Shown one piece after another: positions 44,162 through 52,827 of a stretch of DNA of 64,000 nt. Source of the stretch: JBFAPK01 sp040676675 (GTDB lineage Bacteria; Actinomycetota; Actinomycetes; Mycobacteriales; Micromonosporaceae); contig NZ_JBFAPK010000020.1 in assembly GCF_040676675.1 (NCBI RefSeq), forward strand, positions 87,027 through 151,026. The letters run 5' to 3'. The translations under genes were made by a program, and so were the position numbers. The notes below the pieces were generated by a model that had not been told where the DNA came from, did not search any database, and worked only from the letters and a program-made list of their open reading frames with translations. Positions within the stretch are counted from its first letter, which is position 1, and each line of letters opens with the position of its first letter.

Positions 44162-45076
44162 ATGCCCGCCACGACGCCACCCCCGCCGCCGTCCCGCCCC
44201 GTACCGGGGCCGGACTGGTCGGCCGGTACCGTCACCCGGATCGGCGTTCCCTGGCCGCCGCCGACCACGCCGGCCGGGCCGCCACCAAACCCGCCGGCCG
44301 GCCCGCCCGGCGGCGGCCCGCCGGACCGGCGCCGGCTCTGGTGGTTCGGCGCCGTCGCCGCGGCGGTGCTGGTCATCGGTCTGGTCGCGGTGCTCGGTAC
44401 GCAGTGGCGCGGAAGTCCGCATCCGTTCGGCCGTGGGCTGGAGGCGCCCGCCGACAACCGCCCGCCGCTGGCGCGGATGTGCCCGCCGCCGACGTCGGTG
44501 CCGTCGGCGCAGGAGCCACCGGCCCCCGCCGACCCGGGACCGGCCCCGGCCGGCCCGCGTACCGTCGACGAGGAGGCCGGCATCTCCTACCGGGCGTACG
44601 GGGCGCCCTGGCAGCCCTGGACCACCGTCTGGAGCGCGGGCACGCTGGAGGTGCCGTACAAGGTCGGGCAGCACTTCGTCACCGAGCCGGAGTACGACGG
44701 GTTCAGCGACTACCACGCCTCGATCCTGTCGGCGGCGGTACCGGCGGCGAACAACGACGCGCTGGCGCTGGACATCGAGTGCGTCGGCCGGCAGGTCGCC
44801 GCCGACGTGCGCGCCGAGTACTACCCGCAGCCCAACCGGCAGGAGGTGCTGCGGGACGGGCGCAGCACGCTGGCCGGCCGCCCCGCCTGGGTGACCGTGT
44901 TCCGGCTGCACTTCGACGTGCCGCAGCTGCGCGCCAAGGACGAGCTGGTCGGCCTCGCCTGCATCGACGTGGGACGGCCGACCGCGGCGATCCTCTACGT
45001 CTCCATCCCCGGTACCCACCGGCAGTTCGACCACGTCGTCGACGAGGTGCTGGCCTCGGTGCGGACCACGGGCTAG
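44162..45076 (+). CDS. Proline-rich membrane-anchored protein with extracytoplasmic domain
   Basis: 304 residues. A very Pro/Gly-rich cytoplasmic N-terminus (1-60, PPPPPSRPVPG, GPPGGGPP) precedes one membrane helix (about 61-80, WWFGAVAAAVLVIGLVAVLG). The remaining outside part is a compact domain from about 135 (ISYRAYGAPWQPWTTVWSAGTLEVPYKVGQHFVTE) to the end with two Cys (MCPPP, IECVG, ACIDVG). This architecture is common in Micromonosporaceae; the function is unknown. Confidence 0.8.
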   Translation: MPATTPPPPPSRPVPGPDWSAGTVTRIGVPWPPPTTPAGPPPNPPAGPPGGGPPDRRRLWWFGAVAAAVLVIGLVAVLGTQWRGSPHPFGRGLEAPADNRPPLARMCPPPTSVPSAQEPPAPADPGPAPAGPRTVDEEAGISYRAYGAPWQPWTTVWSAGTLEVPYKVGQHFVTEPEYDGFSDYHASILSAAVPAANNDALALDIECVGRQVAADVRAEYYPQPNRQEVLRDGRSTLAGRPAWVTVFRLHFDVPQLRAKDELVGLACIDVGRPTAAILYVSIPGTHRQFDHVVDEVLASVRTTG

Positions 45077-45088
45077 GGTCACTCCACG

Positions 45089-45574
45089 ATGGACTCGACC
45101 CTGGCGGTCCGGCCGGCCGCGGCGGCCGACCGGGAACGCGTGGTGCGGCTGCTCGGCGACTCCTGGGGCGGCACGACGGTGGTCGTGCACGGCCGGGCGT
45201 ACGACGCGGCCGAACTCCCCGCGCTCGTGGCCGAGCGCGCCGGCGCGCTCGCGGGCCTGCTCACGTACGAGATCACCGACGCCGGCCTGGAGATCGTCAC
45301 CCTCGACGCGGTGCACCGGCGGGGCGGGGTGGGCGGCGCGCTGCTGGACGCCGCCGTGGCCGTCGCCCGGGGCGTCGGGGCGTCCCGGGTGTGGCTGGTC
45401 ACCACGAACGACAACCTCGACGCGCTCCGCTTCTACCAGCGCCGGGGCCTGCGGATCGTGGCGGTGGCGCCGGGAGCGGTGGACGCGGCCAGGGTCCGCA
45501 AGCCGAGCATCCCGCTGGTCGGCGAGTACGGCATCCCGCTGCACGACGAGCTGACCCTCGAACTGCCGATCTGA
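45089..45574 (+). CDS. GNAT family N-acetyltransferase
   Basis: 161 residues. A GNAT core with VRPAAAADRERVVRLL, the acetyl-CoA loop VHRRGGVGGALLDAAV and the late NDNLDALRFYQRRGLR. It starts 12 nt after the preceding membrane-protein gene and may be co-transcribed. Acceptor unknown. It is followed by a cluster of short direct repeats (45578-45658). Confidence 0.9.
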   Translation: MDSTLAVRPAAAADRERVVRLLGDSWGGTTVVVHGRAYDAAELPALVAERAGALAGLLTYEITDAGLEIVTLDAVHRRGGVGGALLDAAVAVARGVGASRVWLVTTNDNLDALRFYQRRGLRIVAVAPGAVDAARVRKPSIPLVGEYGIPLHDELTLELPI

Positions 45575-45577
45575 GGC

Positions 45578-45658
45578 CGGCCGGCCTGCCCGGGGGCTGC
45601 CCTGGACCGGCCGGCCTGTCCGGGTCTGCCCTGGGCCTGTCCGGGTCTGCCCTGGGCG
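45578..45658. repeat. Short direct repeats downstream of the GNAT gene
   Basis: CCGGCCGGCCTG followed by ...CTGCCCTGG occurs twice (30-bp period), then CCTGTCCGGGTCTGCCCTGG occurs twice (21-bp period) in the gap between the convergent GNAT and Rrf2 genes. Confidence 0.8.
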
Positions 45659-45666
45659 AGGCCCGG

Positions 45667-46080
45667 TCAGGGCCTGGGCACGCCGCTGCCGGTGAGCAGG
45701 TCGGCCAGGCTGATCCCGTCCACCACCTCCTCGATCGCGCTCTCCACGGCCCGCCAGACGTCCCGCAGCCCGCTGGCCGCGCCGTGGTAGGCGGTCCGCT
45801 CGACCGGCAGGCCCCGGACGGTGGTGAGCGACCCGCTCACCGCCCGCAGCACCGCCCCGACGGTGATCTCGTCCGCCGGGCGGGTGAGCCGGTAGCCCCC
45901 GTCCGTGCCGCGCAGGCTCCGCAGCAGTCCGGCCCGGCGCAGGTCGAGCAGGATGCCCTGGAGGAAGCTGAGCGGGATGCCCTGCGCGGTGGCCAACGCC
46001 GCGGCCTTGACCAGTTCACCGCTGTCGGCGACGGCCAGCATGGCCCGTACCGCGTAGTCGCCGCGCGCCGAGACGTACAT
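45667..46080 (-). CDS. Rrf2 family regulator without Fe-S cysteines
   Basis: 137 residues. Rrf2 winged helix: MYVSARGDYAVRAMLAVADSGE, AAALATAQGIPLSFLQGILLDLRRAGLLRSLRGTDGGYRLTRP. It has no cysteine at all, so no Fe-S cluster can be ligated, which places it with sulfur-metabolism regulators of the CymR kind rather than IscR/NsrR. It is last in the ssuABC-rrf2 order, 24 nt after the permease gene. The likely site of action is the TTCCTATC-containing control region at 48.84-48.99 kb. Confidence 0.9.
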   Translation of the reverse strand: MYVSARGDYAVRAMLAVADSGELVKAAALATAQGIPLSFLQGILLDLRRAGLLRSLRGTDGGYRLTRPADEITVGAVLRAVSGSLTTVRGLPVERTAYHGAASGLRDVWRAVESAIEEVVDGISLADLLTGSGVPRP

Positions 46081-46104
46081 GACCGCCGCCTCCCCGCCGA
46101 GCCG

Positions 46105-46992
46105 TCAGTTGCCCGCCTGGTCGAGCACGCCCCAGCGCCGCCGGATGGCCCGGTCGGCCGCGCCGAACGCCGCGTCGACCAGCAACCCCAGCACCAGGAT
46201 CACGATCATGGTGGAGAGCAGCCAGGGCGCGTCGGCGAGTTCCCGGGCGTAGGTGAGCTGGGCGCCGAGCGCGGTCTGCGAGATGCCGCCGACGATCAGC
46301 TCGCCGGCCATCAGGCTACGCCAGGAGAAGGCCCAGCCCTGTTTGAGCCCGGCGACGATGGCCGGCAGCGCGGCCGGGCCGATGACGTACCGGTAGAGGT
46401 CGAGGCCGCGGGCGCCGATGTTGCGACCCGCGCGTACCAGCAGCGGCGGTACGTAGTCCACCCCGCTCAGCACCCCGTTCGCGATCGAGGGCGCGGCCCC
46501 GAACACCACGACGAAGAAGATCGTCGCCTCGCTGAGCTGGAAGAGCAGGATGGCCAGCGGAAACCAGGCGATCGACGGCATCGTCTGCAACGCGGTGATC
46601 ATCGAGCCGATGGCGGCCCGGAGGATCCGGAAGCGCGCCACCGCGAGGCCGACCAGCAGCCCCACCAGCACCGAGAAGAGGTAGCCGAGCGCGGCCCGCT
46701 GCAGGGTCAGCGCCACGCCGTCCCAGAGCTGCGCGCCCCGGAGCTGCTGCCACAGCTCCTCGGCGACGGTGCGCGGGGCCGGTAGCGCGTACTCCGGTCG
46801 CCACCCGCTCAGCACGACCAGCTCCCAGACCGCCACCGTGAGGGCGACGGCGGCCAGCTTCGGCCAGGTCGCCGCCCAGATCCGGCCGGCCGGGCCGGGG
46901 CCGCGCTCCCGGCCGGCGATCTCCAGCGCGTCGAGGCCGGAGATGGTCTCCGCGTCGCCGTCGCCGTCGCGGGTCAGGGTGTCACTGGCCAT
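46105..46992 (-). CDS. ssuC: Sulfonate-type ABC transporter permease
   Basis: 295 residues with about six membrane helices and the EAA-like loop (RTVAEELWQQLRG..., NIGARGLDLYRYVIGPAALPAIVAGLKQGWAFSWR), typical of the SsuC/TauC/NrtB group. An acidic N-terminal tail (DGDGDAETISGLDALE) is cytoplasmic. Overlaps ssuB by 11 bp. It imports organosulfonate with SsuA and SsuB; substrate identity rests on the adjacent SsuD-like gene. Confidence 0.9.
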   Translation of the reverse strand: MASDTLTRDGDGDAETISGLDALEIAGRERGPGPAGRIWAATWPKLAAVALTVAVWELVVLSGWRPEYALPAPRTVAEELWQQLRGAQLWDGVALTLQRAALGYLFSVLVGLLVGLAVARFRILRAAIGSMITALQTMPSIAWFPLAILLFQLSEATIFFVVVFGAAPSIANGVLSGVDYVPPLLVRAGRNIGARGLDLYRYVIGPAALPAIVAGLKQGWAFSWRSLMAGELIVGGISQTALGAQLTYARELADAPWLLSTMIVILVLGLLVDAAFGAADRAIRRRWGVLDQAGN

Positions 46993-47761
46993 GGCGGCCC
47001 ACCTCCGTACGCAGTCGGTCCGTGACCTCGGCGGCGATGGCCGCGACCTCGGGTGCGTCGATGCGGCGCGGGCGGGACACCGCCACCCGGGTCTCGTAGA
47101 TGATCCGGCCGGGGCGGCTGGAGAGCAGCACGATCCGGTCGGCCAGCCGGGCCGCCTCCCTCACGTTGTGGGTGACGAAGAGGACGGTCAGCCGGCGCTG
47201 CGACCAGATCCGCTCCAACTCGTCGTGGAGCAGGTCGCGGGTCATCGCGTCGAGCGCCCCGAACGGCTCGTCCATCAGCAGCACCGGCGTGTCGAGCGCG
47301 AGGGTACGGGCCAGCGCGGCGCGCTGGCGCATGCCACCGGAGAGCTCGTGCGGCTGGCGCCGGCCGAAGCCGCCCAGGTGCACGGTCTCCAGCAGCTCGG
47401 CGACCCGGCGGCGGCGTTCGGCCCGGGGTACGCCGCGCAGCTTGAGCGGCATCTCGACGTTGGCCGCCACGGAGAGCCACGGGAAGAGCGCCGGTTCCTG
47501 GAACATCAGCCCCGGGTTGGCGTCCCGGTCGATCGCGATCCGCCCGCCGCTGGGCCGGTCCAGCCCGGCCACCAGGTTCAGCAGGGTGCTCTTGCCGCAG
47601 CCGGAGGCGCCGACCAGGCAGACGAACTCGCCGGGCGCCACGTCGAGGGAGAGCCCGTCCAGGGCGAGTACGGCGGCCTCGCCGCGCCCGTACACCTTGG
47701 TCACGCCGGAGAGCGCGACCGCGGCGGTCGCGCTCTCCGGCGCCGTCACCGACGACGTCAT
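46982..47761 (-). CDS. ssuB: Sulfonate-type ABC transporter ATPase
   Basis: 259 residues. Walker A GASGCGKSTLL, signature LSGGMRQRAALARTLA, Walker B VLLMDEPFGALD and the switch His in LFVTHNVREA. Close to SsuB/TauB. ATG at 47761 overlaps the ssuA stop. The N-terminal coding DNA contains a perfect 12-bp inverted repeat (GAGAGCGCGACC/GGTCGCGCTCTC, 47711-47739) that could form a hairpin in the mRNA. Confidence 0.93.
   Translation of the reverse strand: MTSSVTAPESATAAVALSGVTKVYGRGEAAVLALDGLSLDVAPGEFVCLVGASGCGKSTLLNLVAGLDRPSGGRIAIDRDANPGLMFQEPALFPWLSVAANVEMPLKLRGVPRAERRRRVAELLETVHLGGFGRRQPHELSGGMRQRAALARTLALDTPVLLMDEPFGALDAMTRDLLHDELERIWSQRRLTVLFVTHNVREAARLADRIVLLSSRPGRIIYETRVAVSRPRRIDAPEVAAIAAEVTDRLRTEVGRHGQ
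47711..47739. repeat. 12-bp perfect inverted repeat inside the 5' end of ssuB
   Basis: GAGAGCGCGACC and GGTCGCGCTCTC with a 5-nt loop, about 22 nt inside the ssuB coding region. It may dampen ssuBC translation relative to ssuA. Confidence 0.7.
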
Positions 47762-48822
47762 GGTTGGACGACCTCGGGCTTGCCCTGTGCCTTGAGCACC
47801 TCGTTGAGGTAGCTCAGGTCGTAGAGGCCGGCGAGGTCGACCGGCTCGGTCAGCCCGACGGCGACCGCGTGGTCGAGCCCGGTCTTCAGCGAGGCGGGGA
47901 TCGGGTCGTCGAGGAACTCCAGGGTCGGCCACGCCTGCTTGATCAGCTTGAGGTCGAGCGGCTTGCCGGTGATCTTGCCGATGTGCTCGGAGATCGCCTG
48001 CTGCGCCTCGTCGGGCTTGGTGTTGACGCGGTCGTTCGCCGCGACCTGCCCCTCGACCAGTCGCTTCACCACGTCGGGGTGGGCCTTGAGGAACTTGGTA
48101 CTGACGATCAGGTTGGTGATCACGAACTTCTTGTCCGGCCAGAGGTCCCGCTCGTCGACCAGTACCTTGCCGCCGGCGTTGACCAACTGCGAGACGAAGG
48201 GCTCCGGTACCCAGGCGCCGTCGATGGCGCCGCTGCGGAAGGTCTCCAGCGTCTGCGAGTTCTCCTGCGGGACGATCTTGACGTCGCCGCCGCCCTCCTT
48301 GGTGGTGGTGATGCCCTGTTCCTTGAGCCAGTAGCGGACCGCCACGTCCTGGGTGTTACCGAGCTGCGGGGTGGCGATCCTCTTGCCCCTCAGGTCGGCC
48401 ACCGCGTTGATCGAGGGCTTGACGACCAGGGCCACGCCGCCGCTCGCGGCGCCGGAGACGACGCGGACCGCCTCGCCCTTGGACTTCGAGTACGCGTTCA
48501 CCGTCGGGTTCGGACCGATGTACGTCGCGTCCAGCGCGCCGGAGAAGATCGCCTCGATGGCCGCCGGGCCGGCGTTGAAGGTCTTCGTCTCCAGCTTGAC
48601 GCCGCTGCCCAGCTTCTCGGCGAAGATGCCGCGCTCGACGCCGACCACCGCGGGCGCGTGGGTGATGTTCGGGAAGTAGCCGAGCCGCAGCGTCACCGGG
48701 CCGGAGGAGCCGCCGCTGGCGGCCTCGTCGCCGCCGCAGGCGGTCAGGCCGCCGAGCGTCACGGCCGTCGCCAGCGCCAGGGCCACCGGGGCGGTGAACC
48801 GGCGGTGCCGGAGAGGTCTCAT
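47758..48822 (-). CDS. ssuA: Sulfonate-binding lipoprotein
   Basis: 354 residues. The signal peptide ends in a lipobox LTAC, so a membrane-anchored lipoprotein. The SBP_bac_3/NMT1 fold starts LRLGYFPNITHAPAVVGVERGIF and contains LETKTFNAGPAAIEAIFSGALDATYIGPNP, standard for SsuA/TauA. ATG 48822 is preferred over an upstream TTG. First gene of ssuA-ssuB-ssuC-rrf2 and divergent from the SsuD-like gene. Confidence 0.93.
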   Translation of the reverse strand: MRPLRHRRFTAPVALALATAVTLGGLTACGGDEAASGGSSGPVTLRLGYFPNITHAPAVVGVERGIFAEKLGSGVKLETKTFNAGPAAIEAIFSGALDATYIGPNPTVNAYSKSKGEAVRVVSGAASGGVALVVKPSINAVADLRGKRIATPQLGNTQDVAVRYWLKEQGITTTKEGGGDVKIVPQENSQTLETFRSGAIDGAWVPEPFVSQLVNAGGKVLVDERDLWPDKKFVITNLIVSTKFLKAHPDVVKRLVEGQVAANDRVNTKPDEAQQAISEHIGKITGKPLDLKLIKQAWPTLEFLDDPIPASLKTGLDHAVAVGLTEPVDLAGLYDLSYLNEVLKAQGKPEVVQP

Positions 48823-49037
48823 ACCGTTATCCAATCCAAGGTTTTCCTACTTGTTTGATAGGAAGACTGAACTTGGTGATCAGGCCGGTCAAGGCGCTAT
48901 CCAGATGACGGGAAGCCGGGCAATCGGGTGATCTCCGAACGAGGTCGGGCCTTGCGGGGCCTGGCGCACAACAACCTGCATTTCCTATCGTCTGTGGGGG
49001 TATTGCGAGGTTCAGCCGAGATCGCGAGGAGCAGGCC
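48823..49037. promoter_or_regulatory. Divergent ssuABC / ssuD control region with shared TTCCTATC element
   Basis: 215 bp. TTCCTA (48844-48849) and TAGGAA (48859-48864) form a dyad with a 9-bp spacer. The octamer TTCCTATC appears on the minus strand at 48857-48864, 35 bp before ssuA, and on the plus strand at 48982-48989, 49 bp before the SsuD-like gene, so it faces each gene. A shared binding site is inferred. Confidence 0.55.
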
Positions 49038-50135
49038 GTGAGCTACCACTGGTTCCTTCCCACCTCCGGCGACGGCCGTCAGGTCGGGGCCGCCACCGTC
49101 GCCGCCGGCGCGGCGGCGCACGAGCGGGCCGCGACCGTCGACTACCTCGCCCGGATCGCCCGGGCCGCCGAGGAGTCGGGCTTCGACGCCGTACTGACCC
49201 CGGTCGGCTCCGGCTGCCCCGACCCGTGGATCGTCTGCGCCGCCGTCGCGCAGCACGCCCGGCGGATCAGACTGCTGGTCGCGGTGCGCGCCGGATTCGC
49301 GCTGCCCACGCTCGTGGCGCAGCAGGCCGACGCGTTCCAACGGATCTCCGACGGGCGGCTGGCGCTCAACGTGGTGACCGGCGGCGACCCGGCGGAGCAG
49401 CGGGGGTACGGCGACTTCCTCGACCACGACGCCCGCTACGGGCGTACCGCCGAGTTCCTGGAGGTGCTCCGCCTGGCCTGGCGCGGTACCCCGTTCGACC
49501 ACCACGGCCGGCACTACCGGATCGAACGCGGCGGGCTCGCCGCCGCGCCGGAGCCCGTGCCGCCGCTCTACTTCGGCGGCGCCTCCCCGGCCGCCGAGGC
49601 GGTGGCGGCCCGGCACGCCGACGTGTACCTCATGTGGGGCGAGCCGCCCGCCGCCGTCGCCGCCCGGGTGGAGCGGATCCGGCGGCTCGCCGCCGAACAG
49701 GGCCGGCGCATCCGTACCGGGCTGCGGCTGCACGTGATCGCGCGGGAGCGCGCGGCCGACGCCTGGGCCGAGGCGGAGCGGCTGCTCGCCGGGATGTCCC
49801 CGGACCGGATCGCCGCCGCCCAGGCCCGGTTCGCCCGGATGGACTCCGTCGGCCAGGCGCGGATGGCGGCGCTCAACGGCGGCACCCCGGACGGGCTCAC
49901 CATCGCCCCGAACCTCTGGGCCGGCGTCGGCCTGGTCCGCGAGGGGGCCGGTACCGCGCTGGTCGGCGACTACGCCGAGGTCGCCGCCCGGCTCGACGAG
50001 TACGCCGCGCTCGGCGTGGACGAGTTCGTCCTCTCCGGCTGGCCGCACCTGGAGGAGGCCGAACGGGTCGGCCGGCACGTCCTGCCGCTCACCGCGACCG
50101 GGTTGCCGGGAGGTCTCCGCGCGACGGTCGGCTGA
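49038..50135 (+). CDS. ssuD: SsuD-like FMNH2-dependent alkanesulfonate monooxygenase
   Basis: 365 residues of the LLM flavin-dependent class. SsuD hallmarks: YHWFLPTSGDGRQVG at the N-terminus, QRISDGRLALNVVTGGDP, RYGRTAEFLEVLR, and LYFGGASPAAEAVAARHADVYLMWGEPP. It releases sulfite from alkanesulfonates with reduced FMN. GTG 49038 follows GAGGAG. Divergent from the ssuABC transporter, which strengthens the assignment. No flavin reductase (SsuE) is seen nearby. Confidence 0.9.
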   Translation: MSYHWFLPTSGDGRQVGAATVAAGAAAHERAATVDYLARIARAAEESGFDAVLTPVGSGCPDPWIVCAAVAQHARRIRLLVAVRAGFALPTLVAQQADAFQRISDGRLALNVVTGGDPAEQRGYGDFLDHDARYGRTAEFLEVLRLAWRGTPFDHHGRHYRIERGGLAAAPEPVPPLYFGGASPAAEAVAARHADVYLMWGEPPAAVAARVERIRRLAAEQGRRIRTGLRLHVIARERAADAWAEAERLLAGMSPDRIAAAQARFARMDSVGQARMAALNGGTPDGLTIAPNLWAGVGLVREGAGTALVGDYAEVAARLDEYAALGVDEFVLSGWPHLEEAERVGRHVLPLTATGLPGGLRATVG

Positions 50136-50152
50136 CGCGCTAGGGTCGGGTC

Positions 50153-51463
50153 GTGGCGGCGCGGAGATCCAGAATTCCAGCGACCAGGTATCCGGTCGAG
50201 CGGTTCACCCTCGACAACGGGCTGCGGGTGGTACTGGCACCGGACCGCAGCGCCCCGGTGATCGGGGTGGCGGTCGTCTACGACGTGGGGATCCGGTCGG
50301 AGCCGCAGGGACGGACCGGATTCGCGCACCTGTTCGAGCACCTGATGTTCCAGGGCTCGGAGAACCTGGAGAAGCTGGCGCACTTCCGGCACGTACAGGG
50401 CGCGGGCGGCACCTTCAACGGCTCCACCCACCTGGACTACACCGACTACTTCGAGACGTTGCCGAGCAACGCCCTGGAGCGCGCGCTCTTCCTGGAGGCG
50501 GACCGGATGCGCGGCCCCCGCCTCACCGAGGAGAACCTGCGCAACCAGGTGGACGTGGTCAAGGAGGAGATCCGGGTCAACGTGCTGAACCGGCCGTACG
50601 GCGGGTTCCCCTGGCTGAAGCTGCCGCCGGTCATGTTCGACACGTTCCCGAACGCGCACGACGGCTACGGCTCCTTCGAGGACCTGGAGAGCGCCACCGT
50701 CGCCGACGCGGCCGACTTCTTCGACCGCTACTACGCCTGCGGCAACGCCGTGCTGGCCGTCGGCGGCGACATCGACCTGGGCGAGGCGACCGCCCTGGTC
50801 GAGCGGCACTTCGGGGACGTGCCGGCCCGGCCGGCGCCCGTACGGCCCGGCTTCGACGAGCCGGACCTGACCGCCGAGCGCCGGGAGTCCTACCCCGACC
50901 GGCTGGCGCCGCTGCCCGCGGTGGCGAGCGCCTGGCGGGTACCGGACCCGATCACCGACTTCGAGGCGTACCTGCCGTACGTGGTCCTGGCCGAGGTGCT
51001 CACCGACGGGGACGCCTCCCGCCTGGTCGAGCGGCTGGTGCTGCGCGACCGCGCGGTCACCAGCGTCGGCGGCTACCTGGGCTTCATGGGCGACCCGTTC
51101 GACGTGCGCGACCCCACCGCGCTGCTGTTGCAGGCGCACCTGTCGCCGGGCGGGGACGTGGACAAGATGCTGCACACGGTGGACGAGGAGCTGGACCGGC
51201 TCGCCACGGACGGGCTCGTCGAGGGCGAGCTGGCCCGTACCCAGGCCCGCATGGCCACCCACCTGCTGCGCGACACGGACGCGGTGTTGAACCGGACGCT
51301 CCAGATGGCGGTGCTGGAGCAGCAGCGCGGCGAGCCCGGTCTGATCAACGAGCTGCCCCGGCTGGTCGGCGAGGTGACCGAGGCGCAGATCCGCGCGGCC
51401 GCCGCGACGCTGCGGCCGGAGCGCCGCGCGTCGGTCGAGGTCATTCCCGGAGGTGCCAGGTGA
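50153..51463 (+). CDS. M16 zinc peptidase, catalytic subunit
   Basis: 436 residues. The inverted zinc motif HLFEH (HxxEH, about residues 59-63, in GFAHLFEHLMFQGSEN) and downstream Glu in VVKEEIRVN mark an active pitrilysin/insulinase-type protease. It overlaps the next M16 gene by four bases. Two-gene M16 pairs act as heterodimers resembling mitochondrial processing peptidase; this subunit carries the zinc. Cytoplasmic, no signal peptide. Confidence 0.94.
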   Translation: MAARRSRIPATRYPVERFTLDNGLRVVLAPDRSAPVIGVAVVYDVGIRSEPQGRTGFAHLFEHLMFQGSENLEKLAHFRHVQGAGGTFNGSTHLDYTDYFETLPSNALERALFLEADRMRGPRLTEENLRNQVDVVKEEIRVNVLNRPYGGFPWLKLPPVMFDTFPNAHDGYGSFEDLESATVADAADFFDRYYACGNAVLAVGGDIDLGEATALVERHFGDVPARPAPVRPGFDEPDLTAERRESYPDRLAPLPAVASAWRVPDPITDFEAYLPYVVLAEVLTDGDASRLVERLVLRDRAVTSVGGYLGFMGDPFDVRDPTALLLQAHLSPGGDVDKMLHTVDEELDRLATDGLVEGELARTQARMATHLLRDTDAVLNRTLQMAVLEQQRGEPGLINELPRLVGEVTEAQIRAAAATLRPERRASVEVIPGGAR

Positions 51464-52827
51464 CAACGGGTACGACGAGCGCCCGGCCCGCGACGGCCGT
51501 ACCGGCGCCCCGGACGCTGCCGCCGCTGGGGCCGAACCGGAAGTTGAAGCTGCCGAAGCAGGCCGAGCGGACGCTGTCCAACGGGCTGACCGTCATCGCC
51601 ATCCGCCGGCCGACGGTGCCGCTGGTCGAGGTGCGGCTCTGGGTGCCCTTCGGCCGGAGCAACCTGGCCCGGAGCGCGCTGCTCTCGCAGACACTGCTCT
51701 CCGGTACGGCCACGATGACCAGCGTCCAGATCGCGGCCGAGCTGCAGAAGGTCGGCGGTGGGCTGGCCGCCGGACTCGACCCGGACCGGTTGATGATCTC
51801 CGGCAACGGGCTGGTCACCGGGCTCGACCGGATCCTGGAGCTGCTCGCCGAAGTGATCACCGGTGCGTCGTACCCGAACGACGAGGTGACCGTCGAGCGC
51901 GACCGGCTGATCGACCGGATCGAGGTGGCCCGCAGCCAGCCCGCCCACCTGGCCCGGGTGGCGCTGCTCAAGCGGATGTACGGCCGGCACCCGTACGCGG
52001 TGCAGACGCCCGAGCCGGAGCAGGTGCGCGCGGTCCGGCCGGCGCAGCTGCGCAGCCTGCACGCCGAGAAGATCCATCCGGCCGGGGCGTTCCTGGTCCT
52101 CGTCGGCGACCTCCAGCCCGAGCGGGCGGTCGAGGCGGCCGAACGGGCGCTCGGCGACTGGCGCAGCACCGGTCAGGCGGCCGAGCTGCCGCCCACGCCG
52201 CCGCTGGCGCCGGCGCCGCTGCTGCTGGTGGACCGGCCGGACTCGGTCCAGTCGTCGCTGCGGATCGCGCTGCCGGCGGTGCCGCGCTCGCACCCGGACC
52301 ACGCGGCGCTCCAGCTGGCCAACCTGGTCTTCGGCGGCTACTTCTCGTCCCGCTGGGTGGAGAACATCCGGGAGGACAAGGGTTACACCTACGGCCCGCA
52401 CTCGGCGGTCGAGCACTCGGTCGCCGGCTCGGCCCTCGTCGTGGCCGCCGAGGTCGCCACCGAGGTGACCGGCCCCGCGCTGCTGGAGACGATCTACGAG
52501 CTGGGCCGACTCGCCTCGCTGCCGCCCGGCGAGGAGGAGCTGGAACAGGCCCGGCAGTACGCCCTCGGCACGCTCCAGCTGGGCATGTCCACCCAGGCCG
52601 GCCTGGCCGCGCTGGCCAGCGCGTACGCCGGCTCCGGACTGCGCCTGGAGTTCCTCGCCGAGTACGGCGACCGGCTGGCCCGGGTGACCCGGGAGGAGGT
52701 CGCCGCCGCGGCGGCCAGCTACCTGGCGCCGGCCCGGGCGGTGCCCGTGGTGCTCGGCGACGCGAGCCGGGTCGAGGCGCCCCTCGCGGCGCTGCTCCCG
52801 ATCGAACGGGCGGCCGCGGCGTCGTGA
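51460..52827 (+). CDS. M16 peptidase partner lacking the zinc motif
   Basis: 455 residues. It has the M16 fold (LSNGLTVIAIRRPTVPLVEVRLWVPFG, ENIREDKGYTYGPHSAVEHS), but the HxxEH position reads ARSALLSQTL, so it cannot bind zinc. The R/Y pair region DKGYTYG that aids substrate binding is kept, as in non-catalytic M16 partners. GTG start overlapping the first subunit stop. It probably forms a dimer with the preceding protein. Confidence 0.92.
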   Translation: MTTGTTSARPATAVPAPRTLPPLGPNRKLKLPKQAERTLSNGLTVIAIRRPTVPLVEVRLWVPFGRSNLARSALLSQTLLSGTATMTSVQIAAELQKVGGGLAAGLDPDRLMISGNGLVTGLDRILELLAEVITGASYPNDEVTVERDRLIDRIEVARSQPAHLARVALLKRMYGRHPYAVQTPEPEQVRAVRPAQLRSLHAEKIHPAGAFLVLVGDLQPERAVEAAERALGDWRSTGQAAELPPTPPLAPAPLLLVDRPDSVQSSLRIALPAVPRSHPDHAALQLANLVFGGYFSSRWVENIREDKGYTYGPHSAVEHSVAGSALVVAAEVATEVTGPALLETIYELGRLASLPPGEEELEQARQYALGTLQLGMSTQAGLAALASAYAGSGLRLEFLAEYGDRLARVTREEVAAAAASYLAPARAVPVVLGDASRVEAPLAALLPIERAAAAS

